From NCBI GenBank assembly GCA_958496175.1, contig OY292279.1, forward strand, positions 1,612,001 through 1,676,000: a DNA stretch of 64,000 nt, in the 5' to 3' direction. This DNA comes from Sisyra terminalis (Eukaryota > Arthropoda > Insecta > Neuroptera > Sisyridae). The translations under genes were made by a program, and so were the position numbers. The notes beneath the pieces were generated by a model that was not told the DNA's origin, ran no database searches, and saw only the letters and a program-made list of their open reading frames with translations. This document shows, piece after piece, positions 49,989-63,900 of the stretch; position 1 is the first letter of the stretch, and each line of letters begins with the position of its first letter.

Positions 49989-52900
49989 TCAATTAAAAGT
50001 ATTTCGTCCTCGTTGTGGCGGAGGTCGTGGCCCGCCGCGACCACTACGCATATTGCGTTGACCACGAAAACCCCCACGAAATCCACCACCTCCGTTACCA
50101 CCCCGATTCCCTCGGAAACTATCCGGCGGCGGACCACGCATTCCCGGCGGTGGACCACCCCATCCCGGTCCTGGTGGACCTGGCGGTCCGTCATTTCTAA
50201 AGTTGGCGTTTCCAAACGGTGGTCGAAAATTCGGACCACGAAACATGGGACCCGGATTGAAACCATGTGGTGCGCGATTGAAATCGTTCGAATCACCGAA
50301 ATTGTTCATTCCGTTTTGATTAAAATTGCTGTTGTTGTCGTCCCATCGATTTTGCGTAAACTGCCAGGAGTCATCGTTAGACCGGTAATCAGAATCGAAA
50401 CGCGAGCGTTTCGGACTATTGTCATCATCGTCGCGATCGTCTCGATAGTCATCGCCGTCTCCGTCAAACGGACTATAACTCGGCGAATACCTACCATCTT
50501 GACTATTAACATTCGATGCTGTCCTAAATCCCATACTATCAATATTCAAATCCCTATATTCTTTTTCATGTCGATCAGAATCCCCGTGGAATGATTTCTG
50601 ATTCGAATTACTATCATTAGAATTTCCCGAAAATGGTCTGGAAAAAGTATTTAACGTTCTAAAATCTTGATCTGATTGCTCATTGATGTCAGAAAAACGA
50701 GACTTTCGCGGACGTTCCCCACGATTTTTGTCATTCGAATTTTCCGATTGGTTAGTCGAGTTTTTCAAATTCGGCGAATGCAGGCCGCTACTGCTGTTGT
50801 TTGTGTTTTGGCTGAGTTTCAAGCTGGGCAAGGGCGACGGTAACTTTACAGGCCCTATGCTAGGAACTACAGTGTCGTCCACATACTCGTCGTTTAAGTA
50901 ATCGTCGTCATCCTCATGGGGCATAACATCATGCAACTCTTCAATTGCTCCTGACTGAATATAACGTTTTAAGGCCTCAGGCCCTTCTTTAGTTTTTTGC
51001 TCCAAAATCGATCCAGCTACAAAAATTAAACAAGTCTATTATAAAGTAACGGTTCAAGGGAAAAATAATAAATCATACGCTCTACGGGTAAAACTTTTCC
51101 GTAAACAATTATAGCCGATGGGGTAATTTTTTGGAGAGGAACCACTCCTGGTGTGTTCTCAACGATGTGTGATATAACTTCACTTATAGTACTATCGCGA
51201 GGGCCTTCTTCTTCTAAAAAAAGACAAAAAACAACAAAACTTGAGTTTCCATAAACTATTGGACGATTTTATATATTCCTAGTGTATTTTTTTTTGAAAA
51301 AAAAACACATATTTTTAAGCAGATAATATATTACCGGTGTCATTCCACTGAGCTTGGAAGTTACGTGGAATTGGTTTACTGTAAGGCACTTTTTTAAGTT
51401 TATTTGGTTTGTCATCGGCATTTGTGGGTGGGGCGTCTAAATCTAATCCCGGAATAGTCATGTTGTCGTCATCGGTGGGTAACGACACTTCCACTTTATC
51501 TTCCGGTCCCATTCCCGGTATAATCGATGGTTCATCTAAAATATTTAATATTCATTAATCAGAAAAAGAAATAATAATAAATAAAAAAATGTTTCACCTG
51601 TGTCTATATCATCAAAGCCAGACAAGCCTGCAGGTAGTGTGTTCAGGTTGTACTTATCTCTCATCATATCACCAGGTCGATTTCGTGTCCAAAATTTACT
51701 AGAATGATCATTTGATCCAGAGCATAAAATATGTCCTAGAGGATGCCACGCCAGTGTCCAAACAATACTATCGTGCGCCTGTTCGATAGCACCCACTTCT
51801 TTATCAGCCCTTGAAAATAAAAAAAATAAAAATTATGGCTTTGCATTAAAGAAAGAATATCCTTTCCCGGTAAGTCAAGACAACTTGCCAGGACCAGTCT
51901 CCAGAGAGGGATCACATACCCAACATGCCAAAACATAATTGACCCATCTGATCCTCCACTTGCAAAAAGACCTTCATGTGCTGGATGCCATGCAACACTC
52001 GAAGCTTCTTTCTTATGTCCTCGGAATGTTTGCACTTCTTGATTGAGATTTCTTAAGTCAAACAATTTTAGTAAATGATCACGTGACGCCGTTATCAGCC
52101 AATTGCCGTTGTCGTTCCATTTCAGATCCATAACGGTCGACTTATGTGCATGTCTACAAAAAAAAAAATAGTTCAAGCATTTCCTTCCATCAATTTCTAT
52201 GCATTTAACTATACAGAGTTGCTAGGGCCTGCCCTGTTTTTGGATCCCAAAGCTTTATCGGTTGCTGATTGTCTTTGCTGCCAGAAATAATGAGACCTTT
52301 TTGCGGATGCCATTGCACACACTTAACATCGGCTCCATGTCCTGTTAAAAGTTAAATTAAAAAATCTTGCAAGTCAATATTATCACATGTTATACCTCGA
52401 AGCACGTGCTCTTCTTGACATCGAAGAAAATCCCAAATTCGAAGCATTCCATCGTCAGAACACGTGACAAACTTAGAGTCTGTTGGACTGAAGCTAGTGT
52501 ACGAAAACAAGTTATAAAAATCTATTAAAACATTTTTATTTTTTATTTTTATTCATTGTACATTACACTGAGAAAATCTATGTTACAATTAATAAAGGAA
52601 AAAAACCCGTACTTAAAATCCGTCTGAGAAAATATCCCAGTCTAAAAGCAACTAGTGCGTAGACACTCTGAAAAAGGATCTGTATGGAACGAGAAGGAGT
52701 AAACTTTATTATTTAAATAAGAAAAAAAATCGACTTAGTCTCTCTGGTAAATGTGAACCGAAGGTGTACGAAAAGAAAGAAATCTTTCCAAATCCATCAA
52801 GAATTTTTATCTGTTCTTCAGTCAAAAATTCAAGATAGAAACTTGGAAAACATTGAAATTTCGTTTAAATAAAACTTTATTGAACATTATCGTACATGTC

Positions 52901-54062
52901 CTTAGATGAAAAAATAAATTAAAAAACTAAATTAACAGCCTTTATTTTTATCACAGAAGGATTTCCTATTTATTTTTATTTTTTTTTGGGGTCAGGTGTT
53001 TTTTATTTGATTTTTTTTTCAGATACAATCAAAGAAATAATAGTAAAAATATTGAAAAAAACGCTTGAATATTTGAAAAAAGTAAAAAAAAAAAACCATT
53101 TTTAAATGAAAAAATACAGAATAATGTACAATGAAAGTAATTTCGGTACAGGAATAAGAAGCTTTGGTGATGATTGAGTACCTGATGCCTCGTAGGGCTT
53201 CCTTGTGAGCTTGGAACATCTTCACATTGTTCATATTGCTTTGCCAATATTTAACGTATCCGGCATGATCACCTGTCACCATCCAGTTGTCGTTGTGCGA
53301 CCAAACCATCGTTCGAACAGGACTATCATGTGCCTACAATATTATAAAACCAATTTTTACAATATTGTCAACCAGTTTTAAGGCTCTTTTTTAAGTTAAC
53401 AACTATTTACCTGCAGAATAGTCTCAAAATTGAAAGTCAACCCGTTCCACAGTGTAAACTCGCCCGAAGACGCCCCCGTTACCAAACGTCTCCCTTCTGG
53501 CGTCCACGCCATACAAAATATCGGACATCTCATTTTGTTGGTCGCTGTTTTGACAAACCGGGTGGTAACGCAATTGATTGCGTTTTCGGGATAACTAGGC
53601 GGTGGCAACATTTCCGGATAGTACATGACATCAGGCTGCAGTGCACGTCGATCACGATAATCTCTTTGCCAAATTCGAGTCTTAAAACATTTATATAAGT
53701 CAATATTTACATTTTTATTGTACTACAAATAGAAATACCTCCAAAGCTTCGATTATGGCAGAGTTATAGTCGACGGTTTTTCGCATTACACTTTTGCGGA
53801 GGCGTTTACCATCGAAATCCTCAAGTGTCATCGGGCCTATCGGCCCTCGTGGGGCAAACGGTTGGAATGGGCGAAAGAATTGACGTGGATGGTACTGTTG
53901 AGCATTGCTAAACCGAGGACCGAAATGCGGCCCTGAGTTCATATTTGGGGGAGGCATGGACATGTTGGGGGGAGGTGCTGTCATTGACGGGGGTGGCACG
54001 TGGACATTCATCGTAGGCGAAGGAAGATCAATCGGGGATTTCATAAATTCGGTACTTTCCAT
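49989..54062 (-). CDS. WDR33: WDR33, pre-mRNA 3'-end processing WD-repeat protein, 10 exons, 926 aa
   Basis: Exons (minus): 54062-53739, 53680-53411, 53333-53182, 52493-52396, 52341-52215, 52153-51920, 51809-51598, 51535-51335, 51213-51079, 51016-49989; GT/AG borders, consistent phases, 926 codons plus stop. A Pro/Met-rich N-terminus is followed by [18 protein letters not shown], then a WD-repeat propeller at about 140-445 ([106 protein letters not shown]). The tail is Asn/Asp/Gly-rich and ends in an RGG/Pro-Gly segment ([17 protein letters not shown]). In known biology WDR33, with CPSF30, reads the AAUAAA hexamer within CPSF. The human protein is longer (about 1336 aa) because of a collagen-like tail that is reduced here. 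Most introns are 42-125 bp; intron 3 is about 690 bp. Confidence 0.95.
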
Positions 54063-54930
54063 GATGATGATGATTTAATTTGATGCCAATTTTCTAAAAG
54101 TAACGCACATTTAAATTAAGTAAATCGTTACCAATGTAGTTTAGAGAAAAAAATAATTCTGGTCACCTCAGATTTGAAATATTAAACGAATTTTGCATAG
54201 AAGCGTTCTTCAATATAGTGAAACTAGAAAACAATTTACATTTTACATAGCACATTTAAAATAAAATTATATTTTTTCAAATTGAATAATAATAACGTCA
54301 ACGCCATTAACAGCCATATTGCATTTGGAACAACTTGGTTTTATAATTTTTATTTTATATATTTAGCAACACTGGAATTAACTCACGCCAATCCCGTAAA
54401 TCCATAATTAAGAAATGTGAATGTAAATTATATTTTGCACTATCAAGATGAAATTTATAATGTTAATACACATAATATTGTCATTTTATCTTGAACAACT
54501 ACGACACGATGTCTTCGACTCGTATTGCGCTATGCTCAGTGTAAACCAGTGTATATTGGTGGAATTCAGTGTCAATTGTGTACACGATTTTAATGTGTTT
54601 CGCTTAGGAATGGTTCGGAACATTTTACACGTTTACGTATCAATGGTTCGGAAAATTCCAAACTAGCCACAGACTAAAAAAATTAGACTAGTACATTTTA
54701 GATTCTATGGATATTAAAAGCGCCAGATATAAGTTTGATATTATTTGATATAATTTATATATATTATATGATATTATTTAGCATACTGTATCGCAAGAAC
54801 AAAATATTAAATCATATAAAAAACGATAAAATATGGGAACAGAGGTGACATACTATTAAATTATTTTTAACCAAATGTAAAGATTCATTATTTTTAATGA
54901 GATAAATTATGAATTTTACAGTACATTTGA
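54063..54930. other. 5' flank of WDR33
   Basis: An (ATC)n run touches the WDR33 start codon (54061-54073). The remainder is AT-rich with a short unrecognised open frame (54448-54666). No promoter motif can be assigned. Confidence 0.4.
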
Positions 54931-55400
54931 ATAAGGGCTGATTTTCGAACCAAGCACAGTTTCAGACTCGTAACAATGTACTAAACAATTTATATATCAA
55001 GCCATTACGAATTCGAGTCGAAACAAATTTTCGCCAAGAAAATCCGAGTCATCCGAGTGTTAACCATCGTTGATTTTATACGAAAATCGTAATTTTCTAG
55101 GATACCAATCGCGGGTATAGGTTCACACGAACGTGCTGTAAGTATTTTTCTGATAACAAACCACATTTAAGGGTTGATACCGACCAAAAAATGCCAAAAG
55201 AAATAAACAAACCATCCGCACTTGAAGAGTTTAAAAATGTCGTTAAATAAGGAATGATTTTCGAATCAAGTACAGTTTCGGCTTCGTAAAAATCTACAAC
55301 TAGAACATTTAAGAAAACGTTTAAAATTCGAAACAAGAAGAATTATCTCCAAGAACCAAGGACATTTAAAACATTGAACATTGTGAATATCGTTTATTTT
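54931..55400. repeat. Degenerate border of the satellite array
   Basis: Two related units about 312 bp apart begin with AATAAGG..GATTTTCGAAYCAAG (about 54931 and 55243). Inside the first, about 55055-55215 is a degenerate form of the satellite monomer (TGTTAACCATCGTTGATTTT, GAAAATCGTAATTTTCT, ATGCCAAAAGAAATAAACA). Confidence 0.65.
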
Positions 55401-55559
55401 AAAGAAAATTTGCTAAATGTAAAATGAATAATTCTCTCTTATGTCTTTCGAAAGATTCATCAAATAGTCGTTGACATTTTCAGGACATGCTTTTGAAATT
55501 TTACTTAAAACACTTGGTTATTTTTTAAAATTTTAATGACATTTTGGAGTTTTAAACCT

Positions 55560-55640
55560 GCTTAAAACTGCTACGCCATCTGTGAGATACATAGCCGAAG
55601 CTTTTAGTTCACTTATTTTTATAAGACAACGACAGCGCCA
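55560..55640. repeat. Dispersed repeat at the satellite edge
   Basis: TACGCCATCTGTG, then ATAGCCGAAGCTTTTAGTTC and ACTTATTTTTATA are similar to about 33280-33325 downstream of the HES gene. The tandem array starts about 40 bp after it. Confidence 0.5.
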
Positions 55641-56120
55641 CCATACGATAAAAAATTGAAATATAAAAAAACCGTGGGTTTTTTCGTCAAAAAAAAACCG
55701 TGGGTTAACCATCGTTGATTTTTCACGGAAATCGAAAATTTCATAAAAGTTTTCTAAGCATGAAAATTGAAAGTATACATCCTTCTGTACATGCTATGCA
55801 AATTTTTCCGAAAACAAGCCACGTGTACGGGAGATATTGACCATCAAAGTGGCAGAAGAAATCACGTTTCGTCAAAAAAAAACCGTGGGTTAACCATCGT
55901 TGATTTTTCACGGAAATCGAAAATTTCATAAAAGTTTTCTAAGCATGAAAATTGAAAGTATACATCCTTCTGTACATGCTATGCAAATTTTTCCGAAAAC
56001 AAGCCACGTGTACGGGAGATATTGACCATCAAAGTGGCAGAAGAAATCACGTTTCGTCAAAAAAAAACCGTGGGTTAACCATCGTTGATTTTTCACGGAA
56101 ATCGAAAATTTCATAAAAGT

Positions 56121-59100
56121 TTTCTAAGCATGAAAATTGAAAGTATACATCCTTCTGTACATGCTATGCAAATTTTTCCAAAAACAAGCCACGTGTACGG
56201 GAGATATTGACCATCAAAGTGGCAGAAGAAATCACGTTTCGTCAAAAAAAAAACCGTGGGTTAACCATCGTTGATTTTTCACGGAAATCGAAATTTTCAT
56301 AAAAGTTTTCTAAGCATGAAAATTGAAAGTATACATCCTTCTGTACATGCTATGCAAATTTTTCCGAAAACAAGCCACGTGTACGGGAGATATTGACCAT
56401 CAAAGTGGCAGAAGAAATCACGTTTCGTCAAAAAAAAACCGTGGGTTAACCATCGTTGATTTTTCACGGAAATCTAAAATTTCATAAAAGTTTTCTAAGC
56501 ATGAAAATTGAAAGTATACATCCTTCTGTACATGCTATGCAAATTTTTCCGAAAACAAGCCACGTGTACGGGAGATATTGACCATCAAAGTGGCAGAAGA
56601 AATCACGTTTCGTCAAAAAAAAAACCGTGGGTTAACCATCGTTGATTTTTCACGGAAATCGAAAATTTCATAAAAGTTTTCTAAGCATGAAAATTGAAAG
56701 TATACGTCCTTCTGTACATGCTATGCAAATTTTTCCGAAAACAAGCCTCGTGTACGGGAGATATTGACCATCAAAGTGGCAGAAGAAATCACGTTTCGTC
56801 AAAAAAAAAACCGTGGGTTAACCATCGTTGATTTTTCACGGAAATCGAAATTTTCATAAAAGTTTTCTATGCATGAAAATTGATAGTATACATCCTTCTG
56901 TACATGCTATGCAAATTTTTCCGAAAACAAGCCACGTGTACGGGAGATATTGACCATCAAAGTGGCAGAAGAAATCACGTTTCGTCAAAAAAAAACCGTG
57001 GGTTAACCATCGTTGATTTTTCACGGAAATCGAAAATTTCATAAAAGTTTTCTAAGCATGAAAATTGAAAGTATACATCCTTCTGTACATGCTATGCAAA
57101 TTTTTCCGAAAACAAGCCACGTGTACGGGAGATATTGACCATCAAAGTGGCAGAAGAAATCACGTTTCGTCAAAAAAAAAACCGTGGGTTAACCATCGTT
57201 GATTTTTCACGGAAATCGAAAATTTCATAAAAGTTTTCTAAGCATCAAAATTGAAAGTATACATCCTTCTGTACATGCTATGCAAATTTTTCCGAAAACA
57301 AGCCACGTGTACGGGAGATATTGACCATCAAAGTGGCAGAAGAAATCACGTTTCGTCAAAAAAAACCGTGGGTTAACCATCGTTGATTTTTCACGGAAAT
57401 CGAAAATTTCATAAAAGTTTTCTAAGCATGAAAATTGAAAGTATACATCCTTCTGTACATGCTATGCAAATTTTTCCGAAAACAAGCCACGTGTACGGGA
57501 GATATTGACCATCAAAGTGGCAGAAGAAATCACGTTTCGTCAAAAAAAAAACCGTGGGTTAACCATCGTTGATTTTTCACGGAAATCGAAAATTTCATAA
57601 AAGTTTTCTAAGCATCAAAATTGAAAGTATACATCCTTCTGTACATGCTATGCAAATTTTTCCGAAAACAAGCCACGTGTACGGGAGATATTGACCATCA
57701 AAGTGGCAGAAGAAATCACGTTTCGTCAAAAAAAAACCGTGGGTTAACCATCGTTGATTTTTCACGGAAATCGAAAATTTCATAAAAGTTTTCTAAGCAT
57801 GAAAATTGAAAGTATACATCCTTCTGTACATGCTATGCAAATTTTTCCGAAAACAAGCCACGTGTACGGGAGATATTGACCATCAAAGTGGCAGAAGAAA
57901 TCACGTTTCGTCAAAAAAAAAACCGTGGGTTAACCATCGTTGATTTTTCACGGAAATCGAAAATTTCATAAAAGTTTTCTAAGCATGAAAATTGAAAGTA
58001 TACATCCTTCTGTACATGCTATGCAAATTTTTCCGAAAACAAGCCACGTGTACGGGAGATATTGACCATCAAAGTGGCAGAAGAAATCACGTTTCGTCAA
58101 AAAAAAACCGTGGGTTAACCATCGTTGATTTTTCACGGAAATCGAAAATTTCATAAAAGTTTTCTAAGCATGAAAATTGAAAGTATACATCCTTCTGTAC
58201 ATGCTATGCAAATTTTTCCGAAAACAAGCCACGTGTACGGGAGATATTGACCATCAAAGTGGCAGAAGAAATCACGTTTCGTCAAAAAAAAACCGTGGGT
58301 TAACCATCGTTGATTTTTCACGGAAATCGAAAATTTCATAAAAGTTTTCTAAGCATGAAAATTGAAAGTATACATCCTTCTGTACATGCTATGCAAATTT
58401 TTCCGAAAACAAGCCACGTGTACGGGAGATATTGACCATCAAAGTGGCAGAAGAAATCACGTTTCGTCAAAAAAAAAACCGTGGGTTAACCATCGTTGAT
58501 TTTTCACGGAAATCGAAAATTTCATAAAAGTTTTCTAAGCATGAAAATTGAAAGTATACATCCTTCTGTACATGCTATGCAAATTTTTCCGAAAACAAGC
58601 CACGTGTACGGGAGATATTGACCATCAAAGTGGCAGAAGAAATCACGTTTCGTCAAAAAAAAACCGTGGGTTAACCATCGTTGATTTTTCACGGAAATCG
58701 AAAATTTCATAAAAGTTTTCTAAGCATGAAAATTGGAAGTATACATCCTTCTGTACATGCTATGTAAATTTTTCCGAAAACAAGCCACGTGTACGGGAGA
58801 TATTGACCATCAAAGTGGCAGAAGAAATCACGTTTCGTCAAAAAAAAACCGTGGGTTAAACATCGTTGATTTTTCACGGAAATCGAAAATTTCATAAAAG
58901 TTTTCTAAGCATGAAAATTGAAAGTATACATCCTTCTGTACATGCTATGCAAATTTTTCCGAAAACAAGCCACGTGTACGGGAGATATTGACCATCAAAG
59001 TGGCAGAAGAAATCACGTTTCGTCAAAAAAAAAACCGTGGGTTAACCATCGTTGATTTTTCACGGAAATCGAAAATTTCATAAAAGTTTTCTAAGCAGGA

Positions 59101-59400
59101 AAATTGAAAGTATACATCCTTCTGTACATGCTATGCAAATTTTTCCGAAAACAAGCCACGTGTACGGGAGATATTGACCATCAAAGTGGCAGAAGAAATC
59201 ACGTTTCGTCAAAAAAAAACCGTGGGTTAACCATCGTTGATTTTTCACGGAAATCGAAAATTACATAAAAGTTTTCTAAGCATGAAAATTGAAAGTATAC
59301 ATCCTTCTGTACATGCTATGCAAATTTTTCCGAAAACAAGCCACGTGTACGGGAGATATTGACCATCAAAGTGGCAGAAGAAATCACGTTTCGTCAAAAA
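56121..59400. repeat. Higher-order repeat, first block
   Basis: Marker variants in order: CCAAAAACAAG (56180), GAAATTTTCAT (about 56290), ATCTAAAATTTC (about 56474), TATACGTCC (56706), CATCAAAATTG (57246 and 57616), AATTGGAAGT (58736), TTAAACATCG (about 58860), AAGCAGGAAA (about 59098), AAAATTACAT (about 59263). The same order recurs from 60997 onward. One monomer (about 56821-57005, with TATGCATGAAAATTGATAG) is present here only. Confidence 0.9.
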
Positions 59401-60930
59401 GAAAACCGTGGGTTAACTATCGTTGATTTTTCACGGAAATCGAAAATTTCATAAAAGTTTTCTAAGCATGAAAATTGAAAGTATACATCCTTCTGTACAT
59501 GCTATGCAAATTTTTCCGAAAACAAGCCACGTGTACGGGAGATATTGACCATCAAAGTGGCAGAAGAAATCACGTTTCGTCAAAAAAAACCGTGGGTTAA
59601 CCATCGTTGATTTTTCACGGAAATCGAAAATTTCATAAAAGTTTTCTAAGCATCAAAATTGAAAGTATACATCCTTCTGTACATGCTATGCAAATTTTTC
59701 CGAAAACAAGCCACGTGTACGGGAGATATTGACCATCAAAGTGGCAGAAGAAATCACGTTTCGTCAAAAAAAACCGTGGGTTAACCATCGTTGATTTTTC
59801 ACGGAAATCGAAAATTTCATAAAAGTTTTCTAAGCATGAAAATTGAAAGTATACATCCTTCTGTACATGCTATGCAAATTTTTCCGAAAACAAGCCACGT
59901 GTACGGGAGATATTGACCATCAAAGTGGCAGAAGAAATCACGTTTCGTCAAAAAAAAACCGTGGGTTAACCATCGTTGATTTTTCACGGAAATCGAAAAT
60001 TTCATAAAAGTTTTCTAAGCATGAAAATTGAAAGTATACATCCTTCTGTACATGCTATGCAAATTTTTCCGAAAACAAGCCACGTGTACGGGAGATATTG
60101 ACCATCAAAGTGGCAGAAGAAATCACGTTTCGTCAAAAAAAAAACCGTGGGTTAACCATCGTTGATTTTTCACGGAAATCGAAAATTTCATAAAAGTTTT
60201 CTAAGCATGAAAATTGAAAGTATACATCCTTCTGTACATGCTATGCAAATTTTTCCGAAAACAAGCCACGTGTACGGGAGATATTGACCATCAAAGTGGC
60301 AGAAGAAATCACGTTTCGTCAAAAAAAAACCGTGGGTTAACCATCGTTGATTTTTCACGGAAATCGAAAATTTCATAAAAGTTTTCTAAGCATGAAAATT
60401 GAAAGTATACATCCTTCTGTACATGCTATGCAAATTTTTCCGAAAACAAGCCACGTGTACGGGAGATATTGACCATCAAAGTGGCAGAAGAAATCACGTT
60501 TCGTCAAAAAAAAACCGTGGGTTAACCATCGTTGATTTTTCACGGAAATCGAAAATTTCATAAAAGTTTTCTAAGCATGAAAATTGAAAGTATACATCCT
60601 TCTGTACATGCTATGCAAATTTTTCCGAAAACAAGCCACGTGTACGGGAGATATTGACCATCAAAGTGGCAGAAGAAATCACGTTTCGTCAAAAAAAAAC
60701 CGTGGGTTAACCATCGTTGATTTTTCACGGAAATCGAAAATTTCATAAAAGTTTTCTAAGCATGAAAATTGAAAGTATACATCCTTCTGTACATGCTATG
60801 CAAATTTTTCCGAAAACAAGCCACGTGTACGGGAGATATTGACCATCAAAGTGGCAGAAGAAATCACGTTTCGTCAAAAAAAAACCGTGGGTTAACCATC
60901 GTTGATTTTTCACGGAAATCGAAAATTTCA

Positions 60931-63900
60931 TAAAAGTTTTCTAAGCATGAAAATTGAAAGTATACATCCTTCTGTACATGCTATGCAAATTTTTCCAAAA
61001 ACAAGCCACGTGTACGGGAGATATTGACCATCAAAGTGGCAGAAGAAATCACGTTTCGTCAAAAAAAAAACCGTGGGTTAACCATCGTTGATTTTTCACG
61101 GAAATCGAAATTTTCATAAAAGTTTTCTAAGCATGAAAATTGAAAGTATACATCCTTCTGTACATGCTATGCAAATTTTTCCGAAAACAAGCCACGTGTA
61201 CGGGAGATATTGACCATCAAAGTGGCAGAAGAAATCACGTTTCGTCAAAAAAAAACCGTGGGTTAACCATCGTTGATTTTTCACGGAAATCTAAAATTTC
61301 ATAAAAGTTTTCTAAGCATGAAAATTGAAAGTATACATCCTTCTGTACATGCTATGCAAATTTTTCCGAAAACAAGCCACGTGTACGGGAGATATTGACC
61401 ATCAAAGTGGCAGAAGAAATCACGTTTCGTCAAAAAAAAAACCGTGGGTTAACCATCGTTGATTTTTCACGGAAATCGAAAATTTCATAAAAGTTTTCTA
61501 AGCATGAAAATTGAAAGTATACGTCCTTCTGTACATGCTATGCAAATTTTTCCGAAAACAAGCCACGTGTACGGGAGATATTGACCATCAAAGTGGCAGA
61601 AGAAATCACGTTTCGTCAAAAAAAAACCGTGGGTTAACCATCGTTGATTTTTCACGGAAATCGAAAATTTCATAAAAGTTTTCTAAGCATGAAAATTGAA
61701 AGTATACATCCTTCTGTACATGCTATGCAAATTTTTCCGAAAACAAGCCACGTGTACGGGAGATATTGACCATCAAAGTGGCAGAAGAAATCACGTTTCG
61801 TCAAAAAAAAAACCGTGGGTTAACCATCGTTGATTTTTCACGGAAATCGAAAATTTCATAAAAGTTTTCTAAGCATCAAAATTGAAAGTATACATCCTTC
61901 TGTACATGCTATGCAAATTTTTCCGAAAACAAGCCACGTGTACGGGAGATATTGACCATCAAAGTGGCAGAAGAAATCACGTTTCGTCAAAAAAAACCGT
62001 GGGTTAACCATCGTTGATTTTTCACGGAAATCGAAAATTTCATAAAAGTTTTCTAAGCATGAAAATTGAAAGTATACATCCTTCTGTACATGCTATGCAA
62101 ATTTTTCCGAAAACAAGCCACGTGTACGGGAGATATTGACCATCAAAGTGGCAGAAGAAATCACGTTTCGTCAAAAAAAAAACCGTGGGTTAACCATCGT
62201 TGATTTTTCACGGAAATCGAAAATTTCATAAAAGTTTTCTAAGCATCAAAATTGAAAGTATACATCCTTCTGTACATGCTATGCAAATTTTTCCGAAAAC
62301 AAGCCACGTGTACGGGAGATATTGACCATCAAAGTGGCAGAAGAAATCACGTTTCGTCAAAAAAAAACCGTGGGTTAACCATCGTTGATTTTTCACGGAA
62401 ATCGAAAATTTCATAAAAGTTTTCTAAGCATGAAAATTGAAAGTATACATCCTTCTGTACATGCTATGCAAATTTTTCCGAAAACAAGCCACGTGTACGG
62501 GAGATATTGACCATCAAAGTGGCAGAAGAAATCACGTTTCGTCAAAAAAAAAACCGTGGGTTAACCATCGTTGATTTTTCACGGAAATCGAAAATTTCAT
62601 ATAAGTTTTCTAAGCATGAAAATTGAAAGTATACATCCTTCTGTACATGCTATGCAAATTTTTCCGAAAACAAGCCACGTGTACGGGAGATATTGACCAT
62701 CAAAGTGGCAGAAGAAATCACGTTTCGTCAAAAAAAAACCGTGGGTTAACCATCGTTGATTTTTCACGGAAATCGAAAATTTCATAAAAGTTTTCTAAGC
62801 ATGAAAATTGAAAGTATACATCCTTCTGTACATGCTATGCAAATTTTTCCGAAAACAAGCCACGTGTACGGGAGATATTGACCATCAAAGTGGCAGAAGA
62901 AATCACGTTTCGTCAAAAAAAAACCGTGGGTTAACCATCGTTGATTTTTCACGGAAATCGAAAATTTCATAAAAGTTTTCTAAGCATGAAAATTGAAAGT
63001 ATACATCCTTCTGTACATGCTATGCAAATTTTTCCGAAAACAAGCCACGTGTACGGGAGATATTGACCATCAAAGTGGCAGAAGAAATCACGTTTCGTCA
63101 AAAAAAAAACCGTGGGTTAACCATCGTTGATTTTTCACGGAAATCGAAAATTTCATAAAAGTTTTCTAAGCATGAAAATTGAAAGTATACATCCTTCTGT
63201 ACATGCTATGCAAATTTTTCCGAAAACAAGCCACGTGTACGGGAGATATTGACCATCAAAGTGGCAGAAGAAATCACGTTTCGTCAAAAAAAAACCGTGG
63301 GTTAACCATCGTTGATTTTTCACGGAAATCGAAAATTTCATAAAAGTTTTCTAAGCATGAAAATTGGAAGTATACATCCTTCTGTACATGCTATGTAAAT
63401 TTTTCCGAAAACAAGCCACGTGTACGGGAGATATTGACCATCAAAGTGGCAGAAGAAATCACGTTTCGTCAAAAAAAAACCGTGGGTTAAACATCGTTGA
63501 TTTTTCACGGAAATCGAAAATTTCATAAAAGTTTTCTAAGCATGAAAATTGAAAGTATACATCCTTCTGTACATGCTATGCAAATTTTTCCGAAAACAAG
63601 CCACGTGTACGGGAGATATTGACCATCAAAGTGGCAGAAGAAATCACGTTTCGTCAAAAAAAAAACCGTGGGTTAACCATCGTTGATTTTTCACGGAAAT
63701 CGAAAATTTCATAAAAGTTTTCTAAGCAGGAAAATTGAAAGTATACATCCTTCTGTACATGCTATGCAAATTTTTCCGAAAACAAGCCACGTGTACGGGA
63801 GATATTGACCATCAAAGTGGCAGAAGAAATCACGTTTCGTCAAAAAAAAACCGTGGGTTAACCATCGTTGATTTTTCACGGAAATCGAAAATTACATAAA

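Noticed and set aside
55741..63526. Many near-identical 62-codon minus-strand open frames, apparently a repeated small protein
   Set aside because: They are the same stretch of the satellite monomer read over and over. The period is not a multiple of three, there are no splice or start/stop contexts that link units, and the frame breaks freely in variant monomers.
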